This document shows, piece by piece, positions 1 through 8,106 of a stretch of DNA of 64,000 bases. The translations under genes were made by a program, and so were the position numbers. The stretch's first letter is position 1, and every line of letters starts with the position of its first letter. Below the pieces are notes generated by a model. It was not told the origin of the DNA and ran no database searches. It worked only from the letters and a program-made list of their open reading frames with translations. Origin of the DNA: Massilia sp. CFBP 13721 (GTDB lineage: Bacteria > Pseudomonadota > Gammaproteobacteria > Burkholderiales > Burkholderiaceae_D); assembly GCF_014842025.1 (NCBI RefSeq), contig NZ_JACYUY010000017.1, positions 1 to 64,000 of the forward strand. The letters run 5' to 3'.

Positions 1-145
1 TGCTCGAACCCGAGTGATTCCTCGGGTTAAAGTGAGCAATAAGCTCAGAAAGCATAATACAAGGGTGGGCGACCCGAGCCCACGCGGATCGGGACGCAAA
101 TACATCGTTGTCGTTGACCGCGCATCGGGTCGCGGTCCCGTACGG
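1..145. other. Structured intergenic segment at the window edge
   Basis: No gene is recognisable here. Three inverted repeats lie close together. Positions 7-14 pair with 21-28 (AACCCGAG/CTCGGGTT), flanked by TGCTC at 1-5 pairing with GAGCA at 34-38. Positions 65-70 pair with 78-83 (GTGGGC/GCCCAC). Positions 116-122 pair with 131-137 (GACCGCG/CGCGGTC). They could be part of a structured RNA or the 3' end of a transcript that begins outside the window. Nothing in the sequence decides between these. Confidence 0.3.
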
Positions 146-151
146 CAGACG

Positions 152-180
152 AAAAAAAACGGCTGCCGAGGCAGCCGTTC
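152..180 (-). terminator. Rho-independent terminator of rhlE
   Basis: On the minus strand a 9-bp perfect stem (158-166 with 171-179) has a 4-nt loop and is followed by a run of eight T residues (complement of A 152-159). It lies about 20 nt past the rhlE stop codon, so it is the natural end of that transcript. Confidence 0.85.
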
Positions 181-199
181 TTTATTCATGCACGGACGA

Positions 200-1669
200 T
201 CAGTTGTCGCCGAAGCTGCGGCGGGCGCCGTCGGCCGAGCGCGGGTTACTGCCGCGGTAGCCGCCGCTGCTGCCTTCGCGGCGGGGGGCGCCGCTGCTTG
301 GGCCGCGAGGTGCTGAGTTGTGGCCACCTTCGCGGTTGTAGCCGCCTTCGCGTGGTGCGCCCGGCTTGCTGAAGCTGCGCTGGCCTGGCTTGGCGGCGCT
401 GCGGCCGTCGCCTGGTTTCCAGCCGCCTGGACGGGCGCCGGTACGTGCCGGTGGCGCCGAGCGCTTCGGCTCGAAACCTTCGACCACGGTTGCCGGGATC
501 AGCTGCTTGGTGAAGCGCTCGATCCGCTTGATGTTCATGTTTTCGGCATGGTTCACCAGCGAGATCGCCAGGCCATTGCGACCGGCACGGCCGGTACGGC
601 CGATACGGTGCACGTAGTCCTCGGGGAACTTCGGCAGGTCGTAGTTCACCACGTGGGTGATGGTCGGCACGTCGATGCCGCGCGCGGCGACGTCGGTTGC
701 CACCAGCACGCGCACCTGGCCGCGGCGCAGGCTGTCCAGGGTGCGGTTACGGGCGCCCTGGTGCATGTCGCCGTGCAGCGCGGCGGCGGCAAAGCCGGCG
801 ATGTTCAGGCGGTCGGCGATGGTGTCGGCGTCACGCTTGGTGGCGGTGAAGACGACGGCCTGGTCCATCGACTCGTCGCGCAGCAGGTGGTCCAGCAGGC
901 GGTTCTTGTGCGACAGGTCGTCGACGAAGTGCACGCGCTGCGAGATGTTCTCGTGACGGTTCGAGGCGCTGGCGATCTGGATCACCAGCGGGTCCCTGGT
1001 GATGCGGCGCGCCATGTTGCCGACGACGCCGTCGAGCGTGGCCGAGAACAGCATGGTCTGGCGGGTGGCAGGGGTCGCTTCGACGATCTTTTCGATGTCG
1101 TCGATGAAGCCCATGTCCAGCATGCGGTCGGCTTCGTCCAGCACCAGGATCTGCAGTTCCGAGAAGTCGATCTTGCCCGACTCCATGTGGTCGATCAGGC
1201 GGCCCGGGGTGGCGACCAGGATTTCAGGATTCTTCGACAGCAGTTGCATCTGCTTCGGGTAAGGCATGCCGCCCAGGATCGACACGGCGCGGATGCGGCG
1301 CATGTAGCTGCCGTATTTTTCGGTCGCGGTCGTGACCTGCAGGGCCAGTTCGCGGGTCGGGGTCAGCACCAGCATCTTTGGCTTGGCTGCGGTGAAACGA
1401 ACGCGCTCGCCGCGCGAACGGGCCGACTGCGCTTCTTGCGCAGGGGTGCGTGCAGGTGCCGGCGCGACTTCGGCGCTGACCAGCTTGTGCAGGGCCGGCA
1501 GCATGAAGGCCGCGGTCTTGCCGGAGCCGGTTTGCGACGACACCAGCAGGTCGCGCCCGCCGATGGCTGCCGGGACGGCTTGCGCCTGGACCGGGGTCGG
1601 GACGGTGTAACCTGCTTCGGTCACTGCTTTGACGATCGTGGCGTGGAGGCCTAGTGCTTCAAAACTCAT
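200..1669 (-). CDS. rhlE: DEAD-box ATP-dependent RNA helicase, RhlE type
   Basis: Cytoplasmic ATP-dependent RNA helicase of 489 residues, of the group that remodels rRNA precursors or degradosome substrates. The two RecA-like domains fill roughly residues 1-385. Visible motifs include Walker A SSQTGSGKT (about residue 45), PTRELA, the DEAD box (VLDEADRM), SAT, and the C-terminal-domain motif HRIGRTGR. After about residue 395 the protein becomes a basic, Gly/Arg/Ser-rich tail with RG- and PREGG-like patches, typical of RhlE-family RNA-binding tails. The start MSFEALGL is the usual start for the family. Transcription is monocistronic, with a terminator just downstream. The family assignment is firm; the choice of RhlE over other DEAD-box paralogues rests on length and tail type. 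Confidence 0.93.
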   Translation of the reverse strand: MSFEALGLHATIVKAVTEAGYTVPTPVQAQAVPAAIGGRDLLVSSQTGSGKTAAFMLPALHKLVSAEVAPAPARTPAQEAQSARSRGERVRFTAAKPKMLVLTPTRELALQVTTATEKYGSYMRRIRAVSILGGMPYPKQMQLLSKNPEILVATPGRLIDHMESGKIDFSELQILVLDEADRMLDMGFIDDIEKIVEATPATRQTMLFSATLDGVVGNMARRITRDPLVIQIASASNRHENISQRVHFVDDLSHKNRLLDHLLRDESMDQAVVFTATKRDADTIADRLNIAGFAAAALHGDMHQGARNRTLDSLRRGQVRVLVATDVAARGIDVPTITHVVNYDLPKFPEDYVHRIGRTGRAGRNGLAISLVNHAENMNIKRIERFTKQLIPATVVEGFEPKRSAPPARTGARPGGWKPGDGRSAAKPGQRSFSKPGAPREGGYNREGGHNSAPRGPSSGAPRREGSSGGYRGSNPRSADGARRSFGDN

Positions 1670-2065
1670 TGTTTGCTTTTCTTTCGGTAGTGATCAGCGC
1701 TCATCATGTGTGAGTGCGAGCGCAAAATAGCAACGCGAACCAACAGAACGAAATGACTCAGAAATGAAAGAAATTTCGGCACAAAAGCTTTGCGCCGGGA
1801 CGGTGTCAAAAGTTCGACACGCAGGGCGGGAGGGCTTTATGGGAGGCTGTCGTGAGTGACAGGCCTGGCTGCGATGCTGCTTGTTTTATTTTCGTACGCG
1901 GTACATGCCGTCGACAGGGTGTCGAGGGGTTATTTTGCAGCGCACAAACGACATCATACCCTAGTTTGGGAATGCTTGCACAGGGTGCTTGTTTTGAGGT
2001 GGCGCAAAGCTTGGGCGGGGAGCCGGTGATTTAGCGCATGCAGAGGCGGGTCGCGAACGACAGAT
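1670..2065. other. Intergenic region upstream of rhlE
   Basis: About 400 bp between the rhlE start and the 3' end of mltD. It should contain the rhlE promoter and 5' leader, as cold-regulated helicases often have long leaders, but I see no convincing -35/-10 pair. A 60-codon open frame at 1852-2034 on the plus strand has no ribosome-binding site and no family resemblance, so I do not call it a gene. Confidence 0.4.
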
Positions 2066-2093
2066 GCGACCTGCCGCGCGGGCGGCAGGTCGC
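2066..2093 (-). terminator. Strong hairpin downstream of mltD
   Basis: Perfect 11-bp inverted repeat (2066-2076 with 2083-2093, GCGACCTGCCG/CGGCAGGTCGC) with a 6-nt loop, about 10 nt after the mltD stop. It has no T-run on the minus strand, so it may act as an mRNA 3'-end stabiliser or a weak terminator rather than a classical intrinsic terminator. Confidence 0.5.
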
Positions 2094-2102
2094 GGGCAAG
2101 GC

Positions 2103-3440
2103 TTAACGGTGTTTGCGGCGGCTATTGGTGTTGCGCGAAACGCGCGAACTCGACGCGGCAGTGGCCTTGGCCTTGGCCTTGAAACGCTGGGTGCGGGCGC
2201 CGCTGCGGTTGTCGCCGCGGTCGGCTTCGAGTGCCATGACGGCGCTTTCGACGATGTTTTCGGCGATGTCCGAGTGCATCGAAGCCGAGGTTTTCGGTAC
2301 CAGGATGGTCGAGCCGGCTTTCAGGCGGGTTTGCGCCGGAATATTGTTGGCCTGGCGGATGACTTCCGGGGTGGTGCCGAACTTCGATGCCAGCGAGGCG
2401 ATGCTTTCGCGCGCGCCGGTGATGCGGTGCGTGGTCCAGGTCGAGAGTGCCTGGCCCCACTGCGCCAGGTTCAGGTGGAATTTCTCGGCGTTCTTTTGCG
2501 GCAGCAGGATCTTGGTGCGGTCGTCGCCGGTGATGACCGGGCGCTTGAACTGCGGGTTCAGGGCCTTGAACTCGTCGACCGACATTTCGGCCAGCTGGGC
2601 GGCAATCGCGAGGTCGATGTCGCTGGTCTTGTCGACCGCGGTGAAATACGGCTGGTTGTCGATTACCGGCAGGATGACGTTGTACTGGCCCGGGTTGCCG
2701 ACGATGTTCTTCACCGCCTGCAGCTTCGGCACGTAGTTGCGCGTTTCCGCCGGCATCAGGTCGGCCAGGCTTTCGAAGTCGGTCGGCTTGCCGAGCGCCT
2801 GGTTTTTCTTGATCGCCTTTTGCACGTTGCCTTCGCCCCAGTTATAGGCGGCCAGGGCCAGCTGCCAGTCGCCGAACATCGTGTACAGGCGCTGCAGGTA
2901 AGTCAGGGCAGCATCGGTCGAGGCCAGCACGCCGCGGCGCTCGTCCTTGAACATGTTCTGCTTGAGGTCGTAGTCCTTGCCGGTGCCCGGCACGAACTGC
3001 CACAGGCCGGCCGCGCTGGCGGTCGACAGGGCTTGCGGGTTGAAGGCCGATTCGATGATCGGCAGCAGGGCCAGTTCGGTCGGCATGCCGCGCTTTTCCA
3101 GTTCCTGCACCACATGGAACATGTACAGCGAAGCGCGCCCGGAAATGCGGGCCATGTATTCCGGCTTGAGGCTGTAGGACTTGACGTGGCGCTCGACCAG
3201 GTTGTTGTCGATGTCGGGAATGGCGTAGCCGCTGCGGATACGGCCCCAGACATCGGTTTCCTTGTATTCGTCGATTTTCAACGAAGCGGCGCCGGCCGAC
3301 GCGGATACCGTGGCAGGGCGCATGACGGCAGCGCCTTGCAGCGCGTTGACCGGGGCAGTGTCGATGGCGTGGGCGAGAGGAGCCGAGAGCAAAAGCGCCA
3401 GCGCGGCAGCAATAGAGGTAGTGCGGGTCATGTCGTACAT
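2103..3440 (-). CDS. mltD: Membrane-bound lytic murein transglycosylase, MltD type, with LysM
   Basis: Periplasmic enzyme that cleaves peptidoglycan between MurNAc and GlcNAc to form anhydro-muropeptides. I place the start at MYDMTRTTS (GGA at about 5 nt spacing), which gives a signal peptide ending near LAHA; upstream in-frame starts would bury it. The SLT domain follows, with ELALLPIIESAFNP carrying the catalytic Glu, then SAAGLWQFVPGTGKDY and the AYNWGEGNVQKAI segment. Near the C-terminus is one LysM repeat (THRITGARESIASLASKFG... ending TILVPK), which binds glycan strands. The last ~35 residues are strongly basic. No lipobox is seen, so membrane anchoring as in E. coli MltD is not certain. 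It is divergent from the DUF1415 gene. Confidence 0.88.
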   Translation of the reverse strand: MYDMTRTTSIAAALALLLSAPLAHAIDTAPVNALQGAAVMRPATVSASAGAASLKIDEYKETDVWGRIRSGYAIPDIDNNLVERHVKSYSLKPEYMARISGRASLYMFHVVQELEKRGMPTELALLPIIESAFNPQALSTASAAGLWQFVPGTGKDYDLKQNMFKDERRGVLASTDAALTYLQRLYTMFGDWQLALAAYNWGEGNVQKAIKKNQALGKPTDFESLADLMPAETRNYVPKLQAVKNIVGNPGQYNVILPVIDNQPYFTAVDKTSDIDLAIAAQLAEMSVDEFKALNPQFKRPVITGDDRTKILLPQKNAEKFHLNLAQWGQALSTWTTHRITGARESIASLASKFGTTPEVIRQANNIPAQTRLKAGSTILVPKTSASMHSDIAENIVESAVMALEADRGDNRSGARTQRFKAKAKATAASSSRVSRNTNSRRKHR

Positions 3441-3934
3441 AGCTTTCCAGTATGTTGCGTCCAGGAACTGCGGGACTGACGATAAGGGGGCAGTGTAAGG
3501 AGGCCCTGATGAGGCAGTCAAGCAGTAATCCCGAGCGGTTACAAAATATCTTGTCTACTCTTTTTGCTAATTTGAAATGTTTTTGATAACATTTTGCAGG
3601 GGTATGCGCCCTCAATCAGCAATTTTCATAGGCAAGCGCTGTCACCGTATGCGCATACTGGCCGGGTGTATGCGAAATCGCCCATTTGCAAATCATTCTT
3701 CAAGGAAACAACTCAGCCATTGCGGTTTATTACTGAGTTGGCAATGAAATAGACAATGCGTGCCGGGAGGTCGGCCTTGCCCGGCATGTTTCCAACGTAG
3801 GTTCAACGCAGTTTCAACGCAGTTTTAAGTTACCCGCCTCGAATGCTTGACCTATGAGCACACGCAAACTGTGCGTACAATCCGGGATGCACGTCCGCGA
3901 TGTGCAAGCCCGTTTTTCTATCGAGAACTTTCTT
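3441..3934. promoter_or_regulatory. Divergent intergenic region with dyads and GTATGCG repeats
   Basis: About 490 bp between divergent mltD and the DUF1415 gene. An AT-rich stretch at about 3540-3600 contains a dyad AAATGTT(3575-3581)/AACATTT(3588-3594). Next to it GTATGCG occurs three times in direct orientation (3602-3608, 3647-3653, 3668-3674). Its complement CGCATAC lies at 3652-3658, forming the perfect palindrome GTATGCGCATAC at 3647-3658. The region presumably holds both promoters. The repeated heptamer looks like a protein-binding array, but the binding factor is unknown. Confidence 0.4.
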
Positions 3935-4504
3935 ATGAGTATTGCCAACCCCAATGCCGACGACGACGCCATCGTCGGCGCCACCCGCCGCTGGCTGGAA
4001 AAGGCCGTCATCGGCCTGAACCTGTGCCCGTTCGCCAAAGCCGTCTACGTCAAGGAGCAGGTGCGCTACGTCGTCTCGCCGGCGCGCACGCCCGAGGCGC
4101 TGCTGGAGCAATTGATGGACGAGCTGCAACTGCTGTCCGACACCCCGGCGGAGCAGGTCGACACGACGCTGCTGATCCACCCCTTCGTGCTCGACGATTT
4201 CCTCGACTACAACGAGTTCCTCGACGTCGCCGACGCCGCGGTCGAGGACATGCACCTCGACGGCGAACTGCAGGTGGCCAGCTTCCACCCTGAATACCAG
4301 TTCGCCGATACCGACAAGAACGACATCGAAAACTTCACCAACCGCGCGCCGTATCCGATCCTGCAATTGCTGCGCGAGGAGAGCATCGAGCGCGCCGTCG
4401 ACGCCTTTCCCGATGCCGCCGAGATCTTCGAGAAGAATATCGAGACCATGGAACAACTCGGCCACGAAGGCTGGGATAAGCTCGATGTCGGACCAGCACG
4501 ATAA
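3935..4504 (+). CDS. DUF1415 family protein
   Basis: Conserved cytoplasmic protein of 189 residues with no established function. The conserved opening segment RRWLEKAVIGLNLCPFA and the later DFLDYNEFLDVA and FHPEYQFADT segments identify the DUF1415 family, found widely in beta- and gammaproteobacteria. I chose the ATG at 3935 (MSIANPNADD) because family members start close to that tryptophan-containing segment. An upstream in-frame ATG at 3854 would add 27 residues of atypical composition. The 3' end overlaps the next gene by 20 nt, so the two are probably cotranslated. There is no signal peptide or membrane segment. Confidence 0.85.
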   Translation: MSIANPNADDDAIVGATRRWLEKAVIGLNLCPFAKAVYVKEQVRYVVSPARTPEALLEQLMDELQLLSDTPAEQVDTTLLIHPFVLDDFLDYNEFLDVADAAVEDMHLDGELQVASFHPEYQFADTDKNDIENFTNRAPYPILQLLREESIERAVDAFPDAAEIFEKNIETMEQLGHEGWDKLDVGPAR

Positions 4505-4766
4505 GGCGATGGCGCTCCCGCAGCGCCCTGACGGGGAACTTAAGCATGGCCCTGTCGTGGCGCTCCCGCAGCGCCCTGTCGGGACGCTCCCGCAGCGTCC
4601 CGACACCCCCTGCGTTGCCGTCTGCTCCACCACCTTCGACGACGTCTGCCGCGGCTGCGGGCGCACCGTGGCGGAAGTGGCGCATTGGGTCTCGATGCCG
4701 GCCGAACAGAAAGAGCTGGTCTGGCAGCGCATCCTGGCCGAGGGCTACCCGCGCCGTAACACCTGA
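4485..4766 (+). CDS. DUF1289 family Cys-rich small protein with N-terminal repeats
   Basis: A 93-residue protein with the DUF1289 core: PCVAVC...DDVCRGCGRTVAEVAHW, four cysteines spaced as in a small metal-binding motif, then an amphipathic C-terminal helix ending RILAEGYPRR. The function of the family is unknown. It starts inside the DUF1415 gene (20-nt overlap), and these two families are often neighbours. The residues before the core are unusual: the unit LPQRP(D/V)G appears three times, encoded by palindromic DNA units (see 4511-4605). A start at the ATG at 4509 is also possible. The core domain alone would begin around residue 40, so the repeats form an in-frame N-terminal extension. Confidence 0.8.
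   Translation: MSDQHDKAMALPQRPDGELKHGPVVALPQRPVGTLPQRPDTPCVAVCSTTFDDVCRGCGRTVAEVAHWVSMPAEQKELVWQRILAEGYPRRNT
4511..4605. repeat. Three in-frame palindromic repeat units inside the DUF1289 gene
   Basis: The unit (G)CGCTCCCGCAGCGYCCYG occurs at about 4511-4531, 4559-4579 and 4582-4605. Each is a hairpin with the same CCCGC loop. The third has a 9-bp perfect stem (CGGGACGCT/AGCGTCCCG), the first two have 6-bp stems (GGCGCT/AGCGCC). All three are read in the same frame as LPQRP, so the element spread without breaking the gene. Confidence 0.75.
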
Positions 4767-4880
4767 GCACGGTTGCAAGCGCCACCGCCGTGCACAGGCG
4801 CGGCTGTGCGATGATAGGCGGCGTCAATATTTCCTCGACCCAGGCCGGCGACCCCGGCGCCAACCACTGCCGCCACCACC

Positions 4881-7800
4881 ATGCCACGGATCGATTTGCG
4901 CCGATTGATGTCGAAAGAGGGCAGGCTGTACTTCAGGTCGGCGTACGGCGCCATGCTGATGGTCGTCGTCGGCGGCCTCGTGATCCCGGCGCTGCTGGCC
5001 ACTTACTTCCTGCTGGCGGTGCAGGAACGCAGCAGGACCGTTGCCGAACTGGACGATACCTTGCAGCGCAACGCCGGCATCCTCGCGCTGGGCATGCAGG
5101 AGCCGCTGCGCGACATGAACGGGATGGCCGCGCGCGCCCTGGTCGATGCGGTCATGCGCGACCCGTCCGTGCTCCGGATCCAGGTCCGCGGCCGGCGCGC
5201 TGGCGGCGTCGTCGACGTCATCGACGCGCGTGCGCCCGCGCGCCCACGGGGACGGGTGCTGCGCGCCGAGCGCCAGGTCGTCATGGGGAACCGGCCCATC
5301 GGCAGCGTGGCGATCGAGATGGACGACCTGCGCAGCGAACAGGCGCTGCGCCGCAAGCAGCGCGACTACGCGCTGGTGCTGGCGGTGCAGGTCCTGGCCT
5401 CGCTGCTGCTGATCCTGACCTTTCTGCGACGGCTCCTGCATGCGCCCCTGCGCACGCTCGCCGGATTTTCCGACCGCCTCTCCGGCGGCGACTTCGATAC
5501 CCCGCTGCAGCTCGACGTACCGGGCGAACTTGGGCGCCTGGGCACCCAGATGGAACGCATGCGTGTGGCCATCCGCAGCCTGTTCGTCGACATCGCGCGG
5601 CGCGAAGAGCAATTCCGGACGATCGTCAGCCAGGTGCCGGGCGCGGTATTCCGGGCCAGGGCCCTGGGCGCGGTCGAATTCGTCAGCGAGGCGATCGAGG
5701 GCATTGCGGGCATCCCGGCGGCCACGCTCATGCGCGGCGATACCGCCGCCTGGTCGGACCTGATCTGTCCCCAGGACCGCGAACTGCGGCGCATGGCCGT
5801 GCGCGACGCCTTGGCATCCGGGCGCAGCTACGAAGTCGAGTATCGGATTTTCGATGCCGCCGGCCGGGAGCGCTGGGTGCTCGAAAGCGGCCAGCCGCAG
5901 CGCCTGCCCGGCGAGGAGGGTTTCTGGGTCGACGGCATCATCCAGGACATCAGCGAACGCAAGCACAACGAAATGCGGATTGGGGCCCTGCTCGCGGAGC
6001 AGGGCGCCATCCTGGACAACGTCATGTTCGGCGTGGTGTTTACACGGGAGCGGCGGATCGTCTCGGTCAACCGCCGCGCCGGGCAGCTGTTCGGCTATGC
6101 CGAAGGCAGCCTGGCCGGGCGCCCGGCCTCGGTGCTGTTCGTCTCCGATGGTGATCACGCCCGCGCCGAAGACGAATTCTTCCCGCGTCTGGCGCGCGGC
6201 GAAGACACCAGCCACGAACGCCAGTTCCGGCGCCGCGACGGCAGCCTGTTGTGGTGCCTGGTGAGCGGCAGCCCGATCGACCCCGGCCACCCCGAGGCCG
6301 GCAACGTCTGGGTATTCGCCGACATCTCCGAGCGCAAGCAGAACGAGGAAAAGCTGCGTTTGTCGAGCACCGTCATCGAACACATCGCCGACGGCGTGAT
6401 GGTGGTCGACATGTACGGCATGATCGTCACCGTCAACCCCGCGTTTACCCATATCACCGGCTACGAGGCCGCCGACGTCATCGGCAAGCCGTGGAGCGTG
6501 ACGCGCGCGGAGCGCCACGACCAGGAGCTGTTCTGGAGCATGTGGCGCCAGCTCGGCGAGACCGGCTTCTGGCGCGGCGAGCTGTGGAGCACGCGCAAGG
6601 ACGGCGCGAGCTTCCTCGAATGGCTGACCGTGTCCACGGTGCGCAACGACGAAGGCCGCGTGACCCACTACGTCGGCGTCTTCAGCGACATCACGCGCCT
6701 GAAGCAATCGCAGGACGAGCTGGATTACCTGGCGCATCACGATCCGCTCACCAGCCTGCCGAACCGCCTGCTGTTCCAGGACCGGCTGCTGCATGCGATC
6801 GGCCGCGCGACGCGCGAACACCAGCAGCTGGCCGTCATGTTCATCGACCTCGACCGCTTCAAGAACGTCAACGACACGCTCGGGCACCACGTCGGCGACG
6901 AGTTGCTCAAGCAGGTGGCGGGCGCGCTGCACGCGCGCCTGCGCGAAGGCGACACGCTGGCGCGCCTGGGCGGCGACGAATTCATCGTGCTGCTCGAGAA
7001 CGTCGACGGCAGCTACGGCGCCGGCCAGGTGGCGGCCAAGATGATGGCCCTGTTCGAGCAGCCCTTCACCGTCGCCGGCCACGAACTGTTCAGCACCGGC
7101 TCGATCGGCATTAGCGTGTTCCCCGGCGATGGCCAGGATCCCAACGTACTGGTGCGAAACGCCGACGTGGCCATGTACCAGGCCAAGTCGGGCGGCAGGA
7201 ATGGCTACCGGTTCTATGCGCCCGAGATGGATGGCGAGGGCGTCGAACGCCTGCGCATGGAAGCGCTGCTGCGGCGCGCGCTCGAGCGCCGCGAGATGGT
7301 TGTCCATTACCAGCCGCAGGTGGACATCGCCAGCAGGCGCCTGATCGGGGTGGAGGCGCTGGTACGCTGGCATCATCCCGAGCTGGGCCCGGTGAGTCCG
7401 GTGCGCTTCATCCCGATGGCGGAGGACACCGGCTTCATCCACCAGCTGGGCGAATGGGTGCTGTTCGAGGCTTGCCGCCAGATGGCGCGCTGGGACGAGG
7501 CTGGCCTGGTGGTGCCGAAGGTGGCGGTCAACCTGTCGGTACGCCAGGTCGAGCGCGGGGCGATGACGCCGCGGGTTGCGCGGGCGCTGGCCGAGACCGG
7601 CCTCGCGCCGCGCCGGCTGCAACTGGAAGTCACCGAGTCGCTGATCATGAATACGGGCGACGCAGCCGCCTTCGTGCACGAACTGCACGCACTCGGCGTG
7701 GGGCTGGCGATCGACGATTTCGGTACCGGCTATTCGTCGCTGGCCTACCTGAAAAAGTTGCCGGTCGACGTGCTCAAGATCGACCGCAGCTTCATCAAGG

Positions 7801-8063
7801 ACATCGCGCTCGACGCGAACGACGAAGCGATTGCCATCGCCATCATCCAGCTGGGTAAGAGCATGCACCTCTCGGTGATCGCCGAGGGCGTCGAAAACGA
7901 AGAACAGGCAGCCTTCCTGCTGCGCCACGGCTGCACGCGCGCGCAGGGTTACCTGTATGGCCGGCCGGTGGCGCCGGGCGAGCTGCTGCAAGCGTGGGGA
8001 CCCGGGAAGGGAGAGGCACTCGCGTACGACGACCGGCATGGCGAAGACGGCACCGGCGCTTGA
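4881..8063 (+). CDS. Membrane-bound PAS-GGDEF-EAL bifunctional c-di-GMP protein
   Basis: Inner-membrane protein of 1060 residues predicted to make and/or break cyclic di-GMP. Order: TM1 about residues 23-46; periplasmic sensor about 47-158; TM2 about 162-181; a HAMP-like linker; three PAS domains (about 240-360, 370-485, 490-610); GGDEF about 611-775; EAL about 790-1045. The GGDEF signature RLGGDEF (near residue 696) is intact and preceded by the inhibitory I-site REGD. The EAL domain keeps EALVRW (Glu near 825), DDFGTGYSS, LKIDRSF and AEGVENEEQ. Both activities therefore look chemically possible; which dominates cannot be told. The periplasmic part is a short, unrecognised sensor. It is monocistronic and convergent with the transporter gene downstream. 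Confidence 0.93.
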   Translation: MPRIDLRRLMSKEGRLYFRSAYGAMLMVVVGGLVIPALLATYFLLAVQERSRTVAELDDTLQRNAGILALGMQEPLRDMNGMAARALVDAVMRDPSVLRIQVRGRRAGGVVDVIDARAPARPRGRVLRAERQVVMGNRPIGSVAIEMDDLRSEQALRRKQRDYALVLAVQVLASLLLILTFLRRLLHAPLRTLAGFSDRLSGGDFDTPLQLDVPGELGRLGTQMERMRVAIRSLFVDIARREEQFRTIVSQVPGAVFRARALGAVEFVSEAIEGIAGIPAATLMRGDTAAWSDLICPQDRELRRMAVRDALASGRSYEVEYRIFDAAGRERWVLESGQPQRLPGEEGFWVDGIIQDISERKHNEMRIGALLAEQGAILDNVMFGVVFTRERRIVSVNRRAGQLFGYAEGSLAGRPASVLFVSDGDHARAEDEFFPRLARGEDTSHERQFRRRDGSLLWCLVSGSPIDPGHPEAGNVWVFADISERKQNEEKLRLSSTVIEHIADGVMVVDMYGMIVTVNPAFTHITGYEAADVIGKPWSVTRAERHDQELFWSMWRQLGETGFWRGELWSTRKDGASFLEWLTVSTVRNDEGRVTHYVGVFSDITRLKQSQDELDYLAHHDPLTSLPNRLLFQDRLLHAIGRATREHQQLAVMFIDLDRFKNVNDTLGHHVGDELLKQVAGALHARLREGDTLARLGGDEFIVLLENVDGSYGAGQVAAKMMALFEQPFTVAGHELFSTGSIGISVFPGDGQDPNVLVRNADVAMYQAKSGGRNGYRFYAPEMDGEGVERLRMEALLRRALERREMVVHYQPQVDIASRRLIGVEALVRWHHPELGPVSPVRFIPMAEDTGFIHQLGEWVLFEACRQMARWDEAGLVVPKVAVNLSVRQVERGAMTPRVARALAETGLAPRRLQLEVTESLIMNTGDAAAFVHELHALGVGLAIDDFGTGYSSLAYLKKLPVDVLKIDRSFIKDIALDANDEAIAIAIIQLGKSMHLSVIAEGVENEEQAAFLLRHGCTRAQGYLYGRPVAPGELLQAWGPGKGEALAYDDRHGEDGTGA

Positions 8064-8106
8064 GGATGAGGGCCATGTGCTACTGCCGCTGCTGCGGCTG
8101 GCGTGA

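Noticed and set aside
320..1654. Plus-strand open frame opposite rhlE
   Set aside because: The antisense translation is low-complexity and unlike any family; rhlE on the minus strand is certain.
1852..2034. 60-codon plus-strand frame upstream of rhlE
   Set aside because: No ribosome-binding site, no recognisable family, and composition of spacer DNA.
4511..4605. The clustered palindromes considered as a CRISPR-like array
   Set aside because: The units are irregularly spaced, only three, without spacers of uniform length, and lie in frame within a gene; no cas gene is present.
4824..8039. Open frame of about 1070 codons on the minus strand opposite the GGDEF-EAL gene
   Set aside because: Same GC-bias artefact; no domain or plausible start, and the plus-strand protein has all expected motifs.
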